Source: Glutamicibacter ardleyensis (lineage in GTDB: Bacteria > Actinomycetota > Actinomycetes > Actinomycetales > Micrococcaceae). From it: DNA of 64,000 bases. The translations under genes and the position numbers were made by a program. Under the pieces are notes generated by a model. The model was given only the letters and a program-made list of their open reading frames with translations, was not told the DNA's origin and did not search any database. The stretch's first letter is position 1; every line of letters begins with the position of its first letter. Location of the stretch: assembly GCF_014644555.1 (NCBI RefSeq), contig NZ_BMKX01000001.1:248001-312000 (forward strand). Direction: 5' to 3'. Below, in pieces: positions 9,544 through 18,062 of the stretch.

Positions 9544-9571
9544 TGTAAACGATTCCATGGAATCGTTTACA
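9544..9571. promoter_or_regulatory. LacI-type operator, 28-bp perfect palindrome
   Basis: TGTAAACGATTCC joins its exact reverse complement around a central ATGG-free axis at CCATGG, giving 28 bp of unbroken dyad symmetry. The core has the AANCGNTTNNA-type symmetry of LacI/RbsR operators. It is centred about 40 bp upstream of the rbsR start, where it would block the rbs promoter. Confidence 0.85.
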
Positions 9572-9758
9572 CAGTCTTCCCTAACAAGTTTTTCAAGTCA
9601 AGACGGCGCCCGTGACTCGACGCCAGGGCTTCGTGAGACCTGGGAAAAACGAGTCAATGACTTGTGATTTTTTAGCCAAACCAGACTAGGTCACCGAATA
9701 ACTCAGATTTATTCGCGATGCGCAGTTCAAGCCTTCGGCGTGCACAGCACAGTTGACT

Positions 9759-10457
9759 ATGATTAGTGATGTGTCGGTAACTCAACTTTCAGATAGCGCG
9801 CAGAACTACCTCAAGATCATTTTTAGTCTCAACGAATGGTCTGATGAGGCGGTGTCCCCTACCGTGATCGCAGAAAAGGCCGGGGTCAAACTTTCCACCG
9901 TCTCCGGGGCCATGTCTAAACTGCGCCAACAAGGATTGCTGAACCACGCTCCCTATGGCGCGGTTTCGCTGACCGCTTTGGGCCGCGAGTATGCGGTCGC
10001 CATGGTGCGCCGGCACCGGCTGATCGAGACTTTTCTCGTCCAGATGCTCGGATACCGCTGGGATCAGGTGCACGAAGAGGCCGAACAGCTTGAGCATGCG
10101 GTGTCCGACTTCATGGTTCAAAGAATCGACGAGTTACTCGGTTATCCAACCCGGGACCCGCATGGAGATCCTATCCCCACCGCAGAAGGTGCGATTTCAT
10201 TTCCCGCTGCGACCTTGCTTGCCCAGGCAAAGCCGGGGCAAAAGGTCAGGGTCGAGCGAATCTCCGATGCGGATTCGGAACTACTTCAGTACTTTTCGGA
10301 AAACGGCATTATCGTCGGCGCGCAATTAAACATCGCGACAGGTGAACCATTTTCCGACACCTTAGAGGTCACCGCGAATGGCGAGCCGACGGTGATCCGT
10401 CTAGGCGCGCGAGCCACCGAAGCGGTCTGGGTTTCGCCCCTAGACTCCACCGACTAA
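9759..10457 (+). CDS. mntR: DtxR/MntR-family metal-dependent regulator
   Basis: About 232 residues: a winged-helix head (QNYLKIIFSLNEW...VSPTVIAEKAGVKLSTVSGAMSKLRQQGLL), a dimerisation helix region with metal ligands of the type RRHRLIETFL and HEEAEQLEHAVSD, and a C-terminal FeoA/SH3-like domain (VRVERISDADSELLQYFSENGI). Family members bind Mn(II) or Fe(II) and then repress uptake genes. The ATG at 9759 and a TTG two codons earlier are both possible; neither has a clear ribosome site. The next genes encode a Mn/Zn-type importer with an inverted-repeat operator at 13314-13335, so a manganese sensor is the likeliest role. An iron sensor (IdeR-like) is the alternative. Confidence 0.85.
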   Translation: MISDVSVTQLSDSAQNYLKIIFSLNEWSDEAVSPTVIAEKAGVKLSTVSGAMSKLRQQGLLNHAPYGAVSLTALGREYAVAMVRRHRLIETFLVQMLGYRWDQVHEEAEQLEHAVSDFMVQRIDELLGYPTRDPHGDPIPTAEGAISFPAATLLAQAKPGQKVRVERISDADSELLQYFSENGIIVGAQLNIATGEPFSDTLEVTANGEPTVIRLGARATEAVWVSPLDSTD

Positions 10458-10495
10458 TCCGAGGAGAATAAGCGCACATCGGTAGGGAGTGAACA

Positions 10496-10687
10496 ATGTT
10501 TGGGGTACGAACTTACGACTCGATCAATAAGGTCGAAATCATCAACACCATGCGTTTGGAAGCTTTCCCTGTGCGTTCTGCAGCAGACTCAAAGCCCCGT
10601 CGGCGCTCAGCGCTGTTTGCCTCGCTAGCTCGTAGGAGCATGCGGAAAACAAGTTTCCCTCGGCACGCTCACAAGCTGCGCGAGTAG
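10496..10687 (+). CDS. Possible small basic protein, 63 aa
   Basis: A short open frame 38 bp after the DtxR-type gene on the same strand, with AGGGAGTG seven bases before its ATG. The product would be very basic in its second half (many Arg and Lys) and has no recognisable domain, signal peptide or membrane segment. It may be a real small gene in the regulator transcript or a chance frame; only the ribosome site and spacing argue for it. Confidence 0.3.
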   Translation: MFGVRTYDSINKVEIINTMRLEAFPVRSAADSKPRRRSALFASLARRSMRKTSFPRHAHKLRE

Positions 10688-10693
10688 CGCGAC

Positions 10694-11569
10694 TTATCCT
10701 GCGTGCTGCAAGTTCTTGCGCCGTCTGCGCACCGCGAACCGATGCGCAACTAACCCTTGGCGTGGGCTAAACAGGTAGATCAGTACAAAGATCGCCCCTT
10801 GCGAAAGCACCACCATACCTCCGGTAGAAGCATCCAGATAGTAGCTGACGTACACGCCGATAATTCCAGCCAGTGCCGCCAAGGCCGGAGAAATCACCAG
10901 CATCTTGCCGAAGCTGTTTGTCAGCAGATAAGCGCTCGCACCCGGAATGATCAGCATCGCTACCACCAAGATGACACCCACCGCCTGCAACGCCACCACC
11001 GAAGTCATGGCAAGCAACCCTAAAAGGACCGCCCCGATCATTCGCGGGTTCATGCCCAGTGCGTGAGCGTGGGTTGAGTCAAAAGCGTAGAGCGTGAAAT
11101 CTTTGCGTTTGAGGATCAGAATCAGGAAGGTCACCGCGCCTAGGATGATGACCTGCCACAGGTCCGCAGCGGACACCCCGAGCAGATTTCCAAAGATAAT
11201 GTGGTTCAAATCTAAGTGACTTGGGGTCACTGAGATCAGCACCAGCCCAAAGGAAAATAAGGTGGTAAACACGATTCCAATAGCCGCATCCTCTTTCAGC
11301 CTAGAGGTATCGCGCACTCCCCCAATCAATGCAACCGCCAAGAAACCAAAAACTAGGGCGCCCAAGGCAAATGGTGCGCCGACAATATATGCGAGCACCA
11401 CCCCGGGCAATACCGCATGGGACACCGCATCACCCATCAGCGACCAGCCGATGAGCACAAGCCAGCAGGAGAGCACCGCACACAGTATCGCTGCGATTAC
11501 GGTGACGGCGAGCGCGCGCACCATAAAGGTATAACCCAGTGGCTCGGCCAATAATTCGAAGAGGTTCAT
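10694..11569 (-). CDS. Mn/Zn-type ABC importer, permease
   Basis: A 291-residue permease of the ABC-3 (ZnuB/MntB/SitC-D) family with eight or so membrane segments. The family landmarks GWSLMGDAVSHAVLPGVV near residue 41 and the DSTHAHALGMNPR loop near residue 167 are clear. Its ATG overlaps the end of the ATPase gene by four bases. It is the last gene of a substrate-binding protein, ATPase and permease operon. The family alone does not separate Mn from Zn; the neighbouring DtxR-type gene and the operator favour manganese. Confidence 0.9.
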   Translation of the reverse strand: MNLFELLAEPLGYTFMVRALAVTVIAAILCAVLSCWLVLIGWSLMGDAVSHAVLPGVVLAYIVGAPFALGALVFGFLAVALIGGVRDTSRLKEDAAIGIVFTTLFSFGLVLISVTPSHLDLNHIIFGNLLGVSAADLWQVIILGAVTFLILILKRKDFTLYAFDSTHAHALGMNPRMIGAVLLGLLAMTSVVALQAVGVILVVAMLIIPGASAYLLTNSFGKMLVISPALAALAGIIGVYVSYYLDASTGGMVVLSQGAIFVLIYLFSPRQGLVAHRFAVRRRRKNLQHAG

Positions 11570-12306
11570 GCGTCTTCGCCTCGGTTCATAGGATCCAGCC
11601 CGAAGGCCATGGCTAGGTTCTCTGGTTGCAGAACCAACTGTGGATCTCCTTGCATCAGTACCTTGCGCATCAAAAGTATTGCTTGATCCGCTAAATTTGG
11701 CAGCGCATGAAGATCATGCGTCGAAATCAATACGCTTCCGCCCTGGTCCGCTACTTCCCGCAGGAGCTTGGTAATTGTTGCTTCGCTTCTCTTGTCTACC
11801 CCGGCGAATGGCTCATCGAGCAACATGATATTCGCTTCTTGGGCGATACAGCGAGCTACAAAGGCGCGTTTCTTTTGCCCGCCGGAGAGCTGACCGATCT
11901 GTCGTGAAGCCTGTTCGGTGAGTTCAACTCGGGCTAGTGCTTGCTCTACCGCCTCATGGTCCGCCTTCCGCGGGCGTCTGGTGAATCCCATATGCCCGTA
12001 GCGTCCGGTCATCACTACTTCGCGCACCGAAATCGGGAAGTCCCAGTCCACGGCCTCGTTTTGTGGAACGTAACCGATAGCCCCTGATTTACGCGCCTGC
12101 AGTGGATTAGTGCCGTTGACTAATACGCTGCCGGTGTCGGGTTTAACCAGCCCCATAATGGTTTTGAAGAGTGTCGATTTTCCGGATCCGTTCATTCCAA
12201 CCAGTCCGCAAACAGATCCACGCTCCAGTTGAATCGATGCCTTATCCAGGGCGAGCAACGAGCCATAGTGAACTGTCGCATTGGCGACATCGATGGCGAG
12301 CGTCAT
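11566..12306 (-). CDS. Mn/Zn-type ABC importer, ATP-binding protein
   Basis: A 246-residue single-domain ABC ATPase. Walker A is GMNGSGKST (about residue 37), the signature is LSGGQKKRAFVARCIA (about 140), Walker B is IMLLDEPFAGVD and the H-loop His lies in STHDLHAL. The sequence GYVPQNEAVDWDFPISVREVV is characteristic of the MntA/SitB/TroB metal group. The start overlaps the binding-protein stop by four bases and its stop overlaps the permease start by four, so all three are translationally coupled. Confidence 0.93.
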   Translation of the reverse strand: MTLAIDVANATVHYGSLLALDKASIQLERGSVCGLVGMNGSGKSTLFKTIMGLVKPDTGSVLVNGTNPLQARKSGAIGYVPQNEAVDWDFPISVREVVMTGRYGHMGFTRRPRKADHEAVEQALARVELTEQASRQIGQLSGGQKKRAFVARCIAQEANIMLLDEPFAGVDKRSEATITKLLREVADQGGSVLISTHDLHALPNLADQAILLMRKVLMQGDPQLVLQPENLAMAFGLDPMNRGEDA

Positions 12307-13256
12307 GGCATTTCTCCTCTTAAGGCGCGGGTAATAGTTTGAGCGTCGTGGGTGATCAGGTCCAGGTAGGTTGGCACCGGCCCGTCCGGTTCGGACAGGG
12401 AATCAACGTAGAGTGTTCCGCCGTAGTACGCATCGGTGGATTCGACGACTCGTTGCATGGCTGCATCCGAAACAGTCGATTCGCAGAAGACCGCAGGAAC
12501 CTGATGTTCTCGCACGTAGTCAATGGCTGCGGCAACCTTACGCGGGGTGGCCATTGACTCTGCGTTCACTGCCCAAAGGTATTTCTCACGCAAGCCAACA
12601 TCCCTGGCCAGATAACTGAAGGCTCCTTCGCAGGAAACCAGCACCCGCTGGTTTTCGGGTACTTTTGCTAGGTCAGCCACCAGTGAGTCCTGAACCGCCT
12701 GCAATTTACGCTTATAAGTGGCGGCATTTCCCCTGAAATCATCGGCATGCTCTGGATCTAGCTCGCTGAACGCCTTGGCCATCGTATCGACATAAGTTTG
12801 GACGTTCAGCGGGCTCATCCAAGCGTGCGGGTTGGGTTTTCCGTCACCGGCACCCCCGGTGATGCTGATGGGCTTGACTCGGTCACTGACGGTGACATGC
12901 GGCGCCGGGTTATCGTGCACAAATTGTTCAAACCATGCTTCCAGATTCATCCCGTTATCAAGGATGAGATCCGCATGGGAGGCCCTTCGCAAATCTTCCG
13001 GGGTTGGTTCATAACCATGAATTTCCGCCCCGCGTTTAGTCACCGACTCCACACGCAGGTGTTCCCCTGCCACGTTTTGTGCAATATCGGCCAGCACCGT
13101 GAAGGTTGTCAGCACCACCGGACGTTCGTCCTGAGGTGCCACCGTCTCAGGTTGGCGCGAAGCGCTGCAACCGCTGAGGATCAGTGCTACTGCGCAAGCC
13201 AGCGCCAGAACGCGACGATGCGTTGTTCTGGTCCGTGGACCTTTTGCTGCTTGCAC
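12303..13256 (-). CDS. Mn/Zn-type ABC importer, substrate-binding lipoprotein
   Basis: A 317-residue cluster A-I metal-binding protein. After a basic N-terminus a lipoprotein signal ends at LILSGC (Cys30). The expected His ligands appear in GAEIHGYEPTPED and in KPNPHAWMSP, with later Glu (SCEGAFSYLARD) and Asp ligands. The length and the two-His, Glu, Asp arrangement fit MntC/SitA/TroA-like proteins; it lacks the long His-rich loop common in ZnuA, which favours Mn. The start is GTG 13256 with a weak ribosome site. It heads the operon just downstream of the palindromic operator. Confidence 0.9.
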   Translation of the reverse strand: MQAAKGPRTRTTHRRVLALACAVALILSGCSASRQPETVAPQDERPVVLTTFTVLADIAQNVAGEHLRVESVTKRGAEIHGYEPTPEDLRRASHADLILDNGMNLEAWFEQFVHDNPAPHVTVSDRVKPISITGGAGDGKPNPHAWMSPLNVQTYVDTMAKAFSELDPEHADDFRGNAATYKRKLQAVQDSLVADLAKVPENQRVLVSCEGAFSYLARDVGLREKYLWAVNAESMATPRKVAAAIDYVREHQVPAVFCESTVSDAAMQRVVESTDAYYGGTLYVDSLSEPDGPVPTYLDLITHDAQTITRALRGEMP

Positions 13257-13313
13257 CGTTGCTCACACCATTTCACTTTGACTGCCCGCGAGAAATCCGC
13301 TTTCACACAGCAT

Positions 13314-13335
13314 AATGTTTGAGGGGTCAAACATT
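13314..13335. promoter_or_regulatory. DtxR/MntR-type operator upstream of the metal importer
   Basis: AATGTTTGA (13314-13322), a GGGG spacer, then TCAAACATT (13327-13335): a perfect 9+4+9 inverted repeat, 58 bp upstream of the binding-protein start. The TTTGA/TCAAA half-sites resemble sites bound by MntR-class regulators. The regulator at 9759 is the natural candidate to bind it. Confidence 0.75.
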
Positions 13336-13375
13336 CAAAGTTGATGTCACAATCAGCGCGAAATAAGTGCGCCTC

Positions 13376-14356
13376 CTAAACGCCGATCAACGTATTGATT
13401 AGCCTGGCAGCGGTACGCGCGGTACGCGCATCGATGTCAAAGCTTGGATTCAGTTCCACCACGTCAACAAGTCCAAGCTTCCCGCTGTCCGCAACATAAC
13501 GGCACACCGCATGAATTACTTCTAAGGGCACGCCGTAAGCCGCCGGCGCGCTGACCCCTGGGGCCGTTGCCGCTGGCAAAACATCAAGGTCAATGGTCAG
13601 GTACAGCTGGTCAACAGAACCCAAGAACTCACGAACAAACTCAATGACCGCTTCCAGGTTCCCCGCGCCGCATTGCTCATCGACTAGGTACCGGACCCCG
13701 AGAGCATGAGCCTGGTCAAATAACACCCGGGTGTTATTTGGTTCGCTGATCCCAATGACTGCGTATCTAAAATCGCGTCCCGCCGCTTGCATGTCATTGG
13801 CGATATCTTTGAACGGCGTGCCACTGCTCCGACGCGGTGCGCTACGCAGGTCAAAATGAGCGTCCAAGTTCAAGATTCCAATGCGCGTATCGGGGTGTTC
13901 TCGAAAATGATCAAAGAGTCCGCTAAACGATCCGTAAGCGGTCTCGTGCCCTCCGCCAAGCACTACCGGCATCGTGCCGGCGTTCAGCAACCCCGACACC
14001 GCCTGGGCCAGTCGAACCTGGCCCGATTCGAGTTCGTCACCGAGCACCACGATGTCGCCCGCATCATGCACGGCACGTGGCTGATGGATTGCTAATGAGC
14101 TTAAGGCTGCTCTCAACGCCTGCGGGCCACTAGCCGCGCCTGTTCGTCCTTGGTTTCTCAAAACTCCCGCGTCCGAAGCAAAACCAAGCAGTGCTACCGG
14201 CCGCGAAGTGGAATGCTCCTCGGAAGGAGCGAACCGATCGGAATTTACATGCTGGTGCCAGCGAAGATGCTCGGCCCCTTCTCCGTCTAGGCGGCCACCC
14301 CATTCTGCGGCCGGCCGATCTACCTGAATTCCCAGATGTGACGCATTATTCCCCAT
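13376..14356 (-). CDS. hutG: Formimidoylglutamase-like ureohydrolase
   Basis: A 326-residue arginase/agmatinase-family enzyme. Binuclear-Mn ligands are visible in GGGHETAYG, NLDAHFDLR and LTIDLDVLP, and the C-terminal DVVELNPSFD closes the site. The N-terminal R-N-GR-GAASGPQALR stretch resembles HutG, which hydrolyses N-formimidoyl-glutamate to glutamate and formamide in histidine breakdown. No other hut gene is present in the window, so agmatinase or guanidino-acid hydrolysis remains possible. Being next to a Mn importer may be meaningful because the enzyme needs Mn. It is a single-gene unit; a hairpin lies in its upstream region. Confidence 0.8.
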   Translation of the reverse strand: MGNNASHLGIQVDRPAAEWGGRLDGEGAEHLRWHQHVNSDRFAPSEEHSTSRPVALLGFASDAGVLRNQGRTGAASGPQALRAALSSLAIHQPRAVHDAGDIVVLGDELESGQVRLAQAVSGLLNAGTMPVVLGGGHETAYGSFSGLFDHFREHPDTRIGILNLDAHFDLRSAPRRSSGTPFKDIANDMQAAGRDFRYAVIGISEPNNTRVLFDQAHALGVRYLVDEQCGAGNLEAVIEFVREFLGSVDQLYLTIDLDVLPAATAPGVSAPAAYGVPLEVIHAVCRYVADSGKLGLVDVVELNPSFDIDARTARTAARLINTLIGV

Positions 14357-14700
14357 GTCACCAGCTGACCAGATCCGCGGCTAGCTAACCAGTACATTGA
14401 GCCAACTTAGTCCGAGATTTCGGACTGTTGGTCTCTGGTCGCGAAAATACCGTTAGATACTATCGAGCTCGCCGCGAGCAAAATCGCGGAAGGCAAGGTT
14501 TTGATACAACTGCTCCCCACGATTGGTCTTGATGATCAACTAGGGCGTTAATCCCAGTGCACGACTGGCACCACGGTTATTCCGGACACCACGGCGGGCG
14601 CGCAAAGGGTTAATTTTACCGGAGTGCGTCATCCGAGGTGTTGTGACAACTACTGTTCACGCAGCTACTTGCCCAGTCCGGGCCGGCGCACCAATTCGCT
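14357..14700. other. Gene-free stretch upstream of hutG and downstream of the SH3 protein
   Basis: No credible open frame on either strand. It should hold the hutG promoter on the right side of the hutG start and the 3' end of the SH3-repeat gene. The one clear structure is the inverted repeat at 14402-14431. Confidence 0.6.
14402..14431. promoter_or_regulatory. Inverted repeat in the hutG promoter region
   Basis: AGTCCGA-GATT-TCGGACT (14409-14426) is a perfect 7-bp-arm repeat, and outside it CCAAC (14402-14406) and GTTGG (14427-14431) extend the symmetry with a two-base bulge. It lies about 50-75 bp upstream of the hutG start, a position suited to an operator. No regulator gene is next to it. 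Confidence 0.5.
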
Positions 14701-16851
14701 CTAATTTAGCCTCCCATCAGAACCAGAATCACCATAGACCTCAACATGAATATGATCCATATGCTTGGTGGTGTCATTCCATTTATTGGTGAACTGGGTA
14801 CCGTATTTACCCGAGGCGGAATATTCGTTCCAACCTGAGCCGGGCAACCATATTTGGTCTTGCCAGATGAGGTAATACACCCCGAGCTGTTCCCGGTTAT
14901 CGAGCAAGAACTGGGCTATCTTGTCGCCCTGAGCAATACGAGTTTTGTTCTTGTAGTCTCGGATCATCAAGTCAACGGCCTTACCTGCGCTGTGCCCCAC
15001 CGAACCGCTCCTGATGGTGTGGATATTGCTCACGGTGTCACCGAAACGATGATCTATTGCCTTGAGAACGCGTTGCGCATCGGGTTGCAGACTCACTGGC
15101 GCTTTAGTCGCGAGATATTTGGCGCTGACCCATCCGGTGCCTTGAGAAGATTTGATCTGGGACCAGCCGTTGCTCATCTTGAGGAAGGTGACCTTCTCGC
15201 CCATTGGCACTACACCTAGGCTTCGGTGCTCAACACCACCGCCTGCTCGTAGATTCACGTTCGCCGTAGTCCAACGAAATACCTGCTGCTTATCGGGAAC
15301 CGGTGCTTGAGGTTGATTGGACGTCACGTAGGTAGAGCTGACCCACCCGACACCTTGCGTAGTGGTGACGCGAGTCCACCCGTTAGCTGTTCCGTGTGCG
15401 GTTACTTGCTGGTTCTTAGGAACAACACCGAGGGACCTGAACGACGTCGAACTGCCTTCGCGTAAGTTCACGTTTGTAGTTGCCCAGCGTTTAACGTTAT
15501 TCAGTGGCAAGTAGGTCTTGTCGATCAGTGTAGTGCTCGGCACCCAGCCGATAACCTGTCCAGTTTTGATCTTTGACCAAGAGCCACTGCTGCGATAGAA
15601 CCCTACTTTGCTACCGGGACGAATCGTCCCTAAAGATTTCGCTTTCGACGAGGTGGAGGCTCGGACCGCTACCGAGCTTATGGCCCACCGGTTGCCTTTC
15701 AACACGTCGTTCACGGGTTTGTTCGCCGAGAGATCCTTCGAAGAAATCCAGCCGAGGCCCTTCGATGTTTTGACGCGGGACCACCCATTTGAGGTGCCGT
15801 ACAAAGTCACTTTTTCGCGTGCGGACACCGAGGCCTTTTTGCCCGTGGTGCTAGAAGCTCCGGTACGCAGGGTTGTATTCTTCACGACCCACCGTGGGGT
15901 GGCGGGGATTGCTTTGAATGCTCTGCTTGTCAGATTTGCTGTCGGGACCCATCCGGTGCCGCGAGTTGTTCGCACCTTGCTCCACGAACCCTTGGTGAGA
16001 AACAGACCCAGTTTTTCTCCGGCTCGAACTGTGCCCAAAGATTTAGTCTTGTTCCAGTTGCCCTCGCGAAGCACCGTGTCCGCGATGAGCCAGCGTGATC
16101 CGATGATCTTGGCGTTTACAGGCTTCGTATTACTGAGCTGTGCAGCCGAGATCCAACCCTTTGTCCCCGACACCGAGACATGTGCCCAGCTACCAGAAGT
16201 GCGGAACCATTCAACCTTGGCGCCAGAAGCGACATTTGCCAATTTCTTCGATTTGCTCGAGTTCTTCTGGAAAAGCGGCTGCTTGGATTTCGAGTATTTG
16301 TAGACAGCCGCCGGCATCGCCGAGGATAGCTGATTTGTGGGAACAAATCCGATGCTTCGACCAACCTTGATGCGCGTCCATGATCCGGAAGAGCCAAGAC
16401 GTTGAACCTTAGTTTTACGGATGACCCCGGTTAGCGAGGTAGACGCTGCCGCGGGCTTCTGCCGTAACGACTGGAACGATTTTAGGTAGCGATAGACCAC
16501 GGTCTTTGGCGTCGGCTTCGTCTGAGCCTTGACTGGTGTCAATTGTTTAGCCGGGACCCACCCGGTTTTGCTCTTGTAACTGACTTGGTCCCAACCGGAG
16601 CTACTTCGCGAAACGCTGAGTGTGGTGTTCTTGGGAATCACCAACACTGAGGCAGCCTTAGTTGACGGCGTCTTGCGCATCGTCAATTTTGAGTTGGTCT
16701 TCTTGGTAATCTTAGCTTTCGCCGCGGAACTTACCAGTGCGGTTCCTTGAGCAGGTTGTGGGGCCGCCACCGCCGGTGTGCCAAGTCCGAGAGTCAAAAT
16801 AACTGCAAGTCCAAGACTCAGGACACGGTTAACGCGCATATCTTTATTCAC
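14701..16851 (-). CDS. Secreted protein: eight SH3-like repeats plus ARB_07466/M15-like C-terminal domain
   Basis: 716 residues. A signal peptide (basic start, hydrophobic core, AVAAPQ cleavage region near residue 30) is followed by eight bacterial SH3-like repeats of 60-75 residues. Each repeat ends in a G-W/F-V/I-P/S motif (GWVPAKQL, GFVPTNQL, GWISAAQL, GWVPTANL, GWISSKDL, GWVPSTTL, GWVSSTYV, GWVSAKYL). The C-terminal 130 residues contain GHSAGKAVD and DHIHVEV, the Hxx-G-A-D and HxH ligands of an M15/LAS-peptidase-like zinc site, as in ARB_07466-like domains. The repeats probably bind cell wall and the tail may cut or bind peptidoglycan peptides. It is monocistronic. Confidence 0.85.
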   Translation of the reverse strand: MNKDMRVNRVLSLGLAVILTLGLGTPAVAAPQPAQGTALVSSAAKAKITKKTNSKLTMRKTPSTKAASVLVIPKNTTLSVSRSSSGWDQVSYKSKTGWVPAKQLTPVKAQTKPTPKTVVYRYLKSFQSLRQKPAAASTSLTGVIRKTKVQRLGSSGSWTRIKVGRSIGFVPTNQLSSAMPAAVYKYSKSKQPLFQKNSSKSKKLANVASGAKVEWFRTSGSWAHVSVSGTKGWISAAQLSNTKPVNAKIIGSRWLIADTVLREGNWNKTKSLGTVRAGEKLGLFLTKGSWSKVRTTRGTGWVPTANLTSRAFKAIPATPRWVVKNTTLRTGASSTTGKKASVSAREKVTLYGTSNGWSRVKTSKGLGWISSKDLSANKPVNDVLKGNRWAISSVAVRASTSSKAKSLGTIRPGSKVGFYRSSGSWSKIKTGQVIGWVPSTTLIDKTYLPLNNVKRWATTNVNLREGSSTSFRSLGVVPKNQQVTAHGTANGWTRVTTTQGVGWVSSTYVTSNQPQAPVPDKQQVFRWTTANVNLRAGGGVEHRSLGVVPMGEKVTFLKMSNGWSQIKSSQGTGWVSAKYLATKAPVSLQPDAQRVLKAIDHRFGDTVSNIHTIRSGSVGHSAGKAVDLMIRDYKNKTRIAQGDKIAQFLLDNREQLGVYYLIWQDQIWLPGSGWNEYSASGKYGTQFTNKWNDTTKHMDHIHVEVYGDSGSDGRLN

Positions 16852-16992
16852 TCTCGCGACTAGGCCTTTACGCCATTTCTTGATGGCTCACCAAAATGAA
16901 CAGCCCTAGGCTGTGGTGCTTGTTCTGCTACCGCCAAAAAGAATCATGACACAAAAATGGTCAGCTAGGTGTAAACGTACTTCTTCAACATT

Positions 16993-17646
16993 TTATGAGT
17001 CGGTACAGTGCACGAATGCCGTGGTGGACCCAGGTTCAATTTCGGTGCGTCCAGCGTCTTGAATCACTGGGCCTGAAGCCTTCGCGCGCAGCTTGTCGAA
17101 CTCGGCGCGCGGTAGTTGTTTGATCCCCACCGGGGCATGCGATTTCAACCAGTTTTCAATGAGTTCTGGCTGTGCTTCGGTCAGCCAGGCAAAAAGGGCA
17201 TGAGCAGCTTGCGCTGCGGCTTTGCCCGTGGACATCTCCAAGGATTTATTGAGCACAATATTCACGTGCGCTACCAGCACTTCGTCACTTTTCGGGAGCT
17301 CAGTTCCGGAAACCTGAAGCTTAGCGATCAGCTTGGGTAGATCAGCCGCGGGCAAGGGTGGCAGCCCCACGGCCTGCGCTTTACCAACTTCGCTAATCAT
17401 TTGCTCGGGGAAGAGTTCTAGCACTTTGGCGAACATCTTCGGATTAGCCCGGCGCACGGATTTTGCGAACGCTTGGCTGGCCCAGACCTGCCATTCGTCG
17501 TTTTGTGGGTCCTGCAGGTAAGCAATCACCGCCGCGCGGGCTACCGCCGAAATTCCCTCGTCCTCGGTGGACGGGTCTTCCTTATCGATCCGCAAGATGA
17601 TGGGCTGCACTAATTCGTCTGGTTCTCGTTCAGTATGCTCACTCAC
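16993..17646 (-). CDS. Peptidyl-tRNA hydrolase, PTH2-type
   Basis: A 217-residue protein with GTG start at 17646. The second half carries the PTH2 pattern: HVNIVLNKSLEMSTGKAAAQAAHA (about 125-148), where the Lys, Gly-Lys and Gln-x3-His positions correspond to the PTH2 catalytic surface, then a conserved C-terminal G-T-x-FVHCTDS-like end. The first 100 residues form an acidic, helical extension found in actinobacterial members. PTH2 enzymes release peptides from stalled peptidyl-tRNA. Bacterial genomes normally also have a PTH1 enzyme, so this copy is likely accessory. Confidence 0.75.
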   Translation of the reverse strand: MSEHTEREPDELVQPIILRIDKEDPSTEDEGISAVARAAVIAYLQDPQNDEWQVWASQAFAKSVRRANPKMFAKVLELFPEQMISEVGKAQAVGLPPLPAADLPKLIAKLQVSGTELPKSDEVLVAHVNIVLNKSLEMSTGKAAAQAAHALFAWLTEAQPELIENWLKSHAPVGIKQLPRAEFDKLRAKASGPVIQDAGRTEIEPGSTTAFVHCTDS

Positions 17647-17742
17647 CAGTCCATTCTAGATGCGGCGCTCTCGACATGCAGCGTTCCAGAGTTCTCTCCA
17701 ACCTCACCATTTGGCGCACGGACGGCCAGGCACCGGTTTTGA

Positions 17743-17958
17743 ATGCCGATACCACTATTCCAGCATGATCATCCGCGAGTGGTCGATGCAGTGCTTGCGA
17801 GCGGCAAGGCTTGCAAGCAGGCCGGCGACTTGATTGGCGTGAATGCTTTCGCGGATCAGATGGCTCAGAAATATTTGGCGGAGGGCCCCAAGTTTGTGAA
17901 CGTCGGTGCCGAAGTGTCGATTCTGGCTCGAAACACCGAAACACTGGCAGCAAAGTAG
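17743..17958 (+). pseudogene. C-terminal fragment of an HpcH/HpaI-type aldolase
   Basis: About 71 residues that read as the last quarter of a 2-oxo-acid class II aldolase: HDHPRVVDAV...ACKQAG, IGVNAFADQMAQKYLAEG and FVNVGAEVSILARNTETL line up with the family's final helices and strand (R-x-L-x-G-F-x-V-G-D-x-LLAR). The 5' three-quarters with the catalytic residues is absent, and a TGA lies directly before the first ATG in this frame. It is therefore a remnant. It is followed by a broken IclR-type regulator, a common partner of such aldolases, so a catabolic cluster seems to have been lost here. Confidence 0.65.
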
Positions 17959-18062
17959 TTGCTTCCGGCGCCGCTTCACCTATGGTCAGTGCGACGGTTA
18001 GGGGCGCCCTAGGGAGTTCATGGCAATCAGCCGCTTCGGTGTACGAACCTTGTAGGAGAACA

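Noticed and set aside
17639-17953. 104-codon minus-strand frame over the aldolase remnant
   Set aside because: Arg/Ser/Pro-rich shadow overlapping the PTH2 start; the plus-strand frame matches the aldolase C-terminus.
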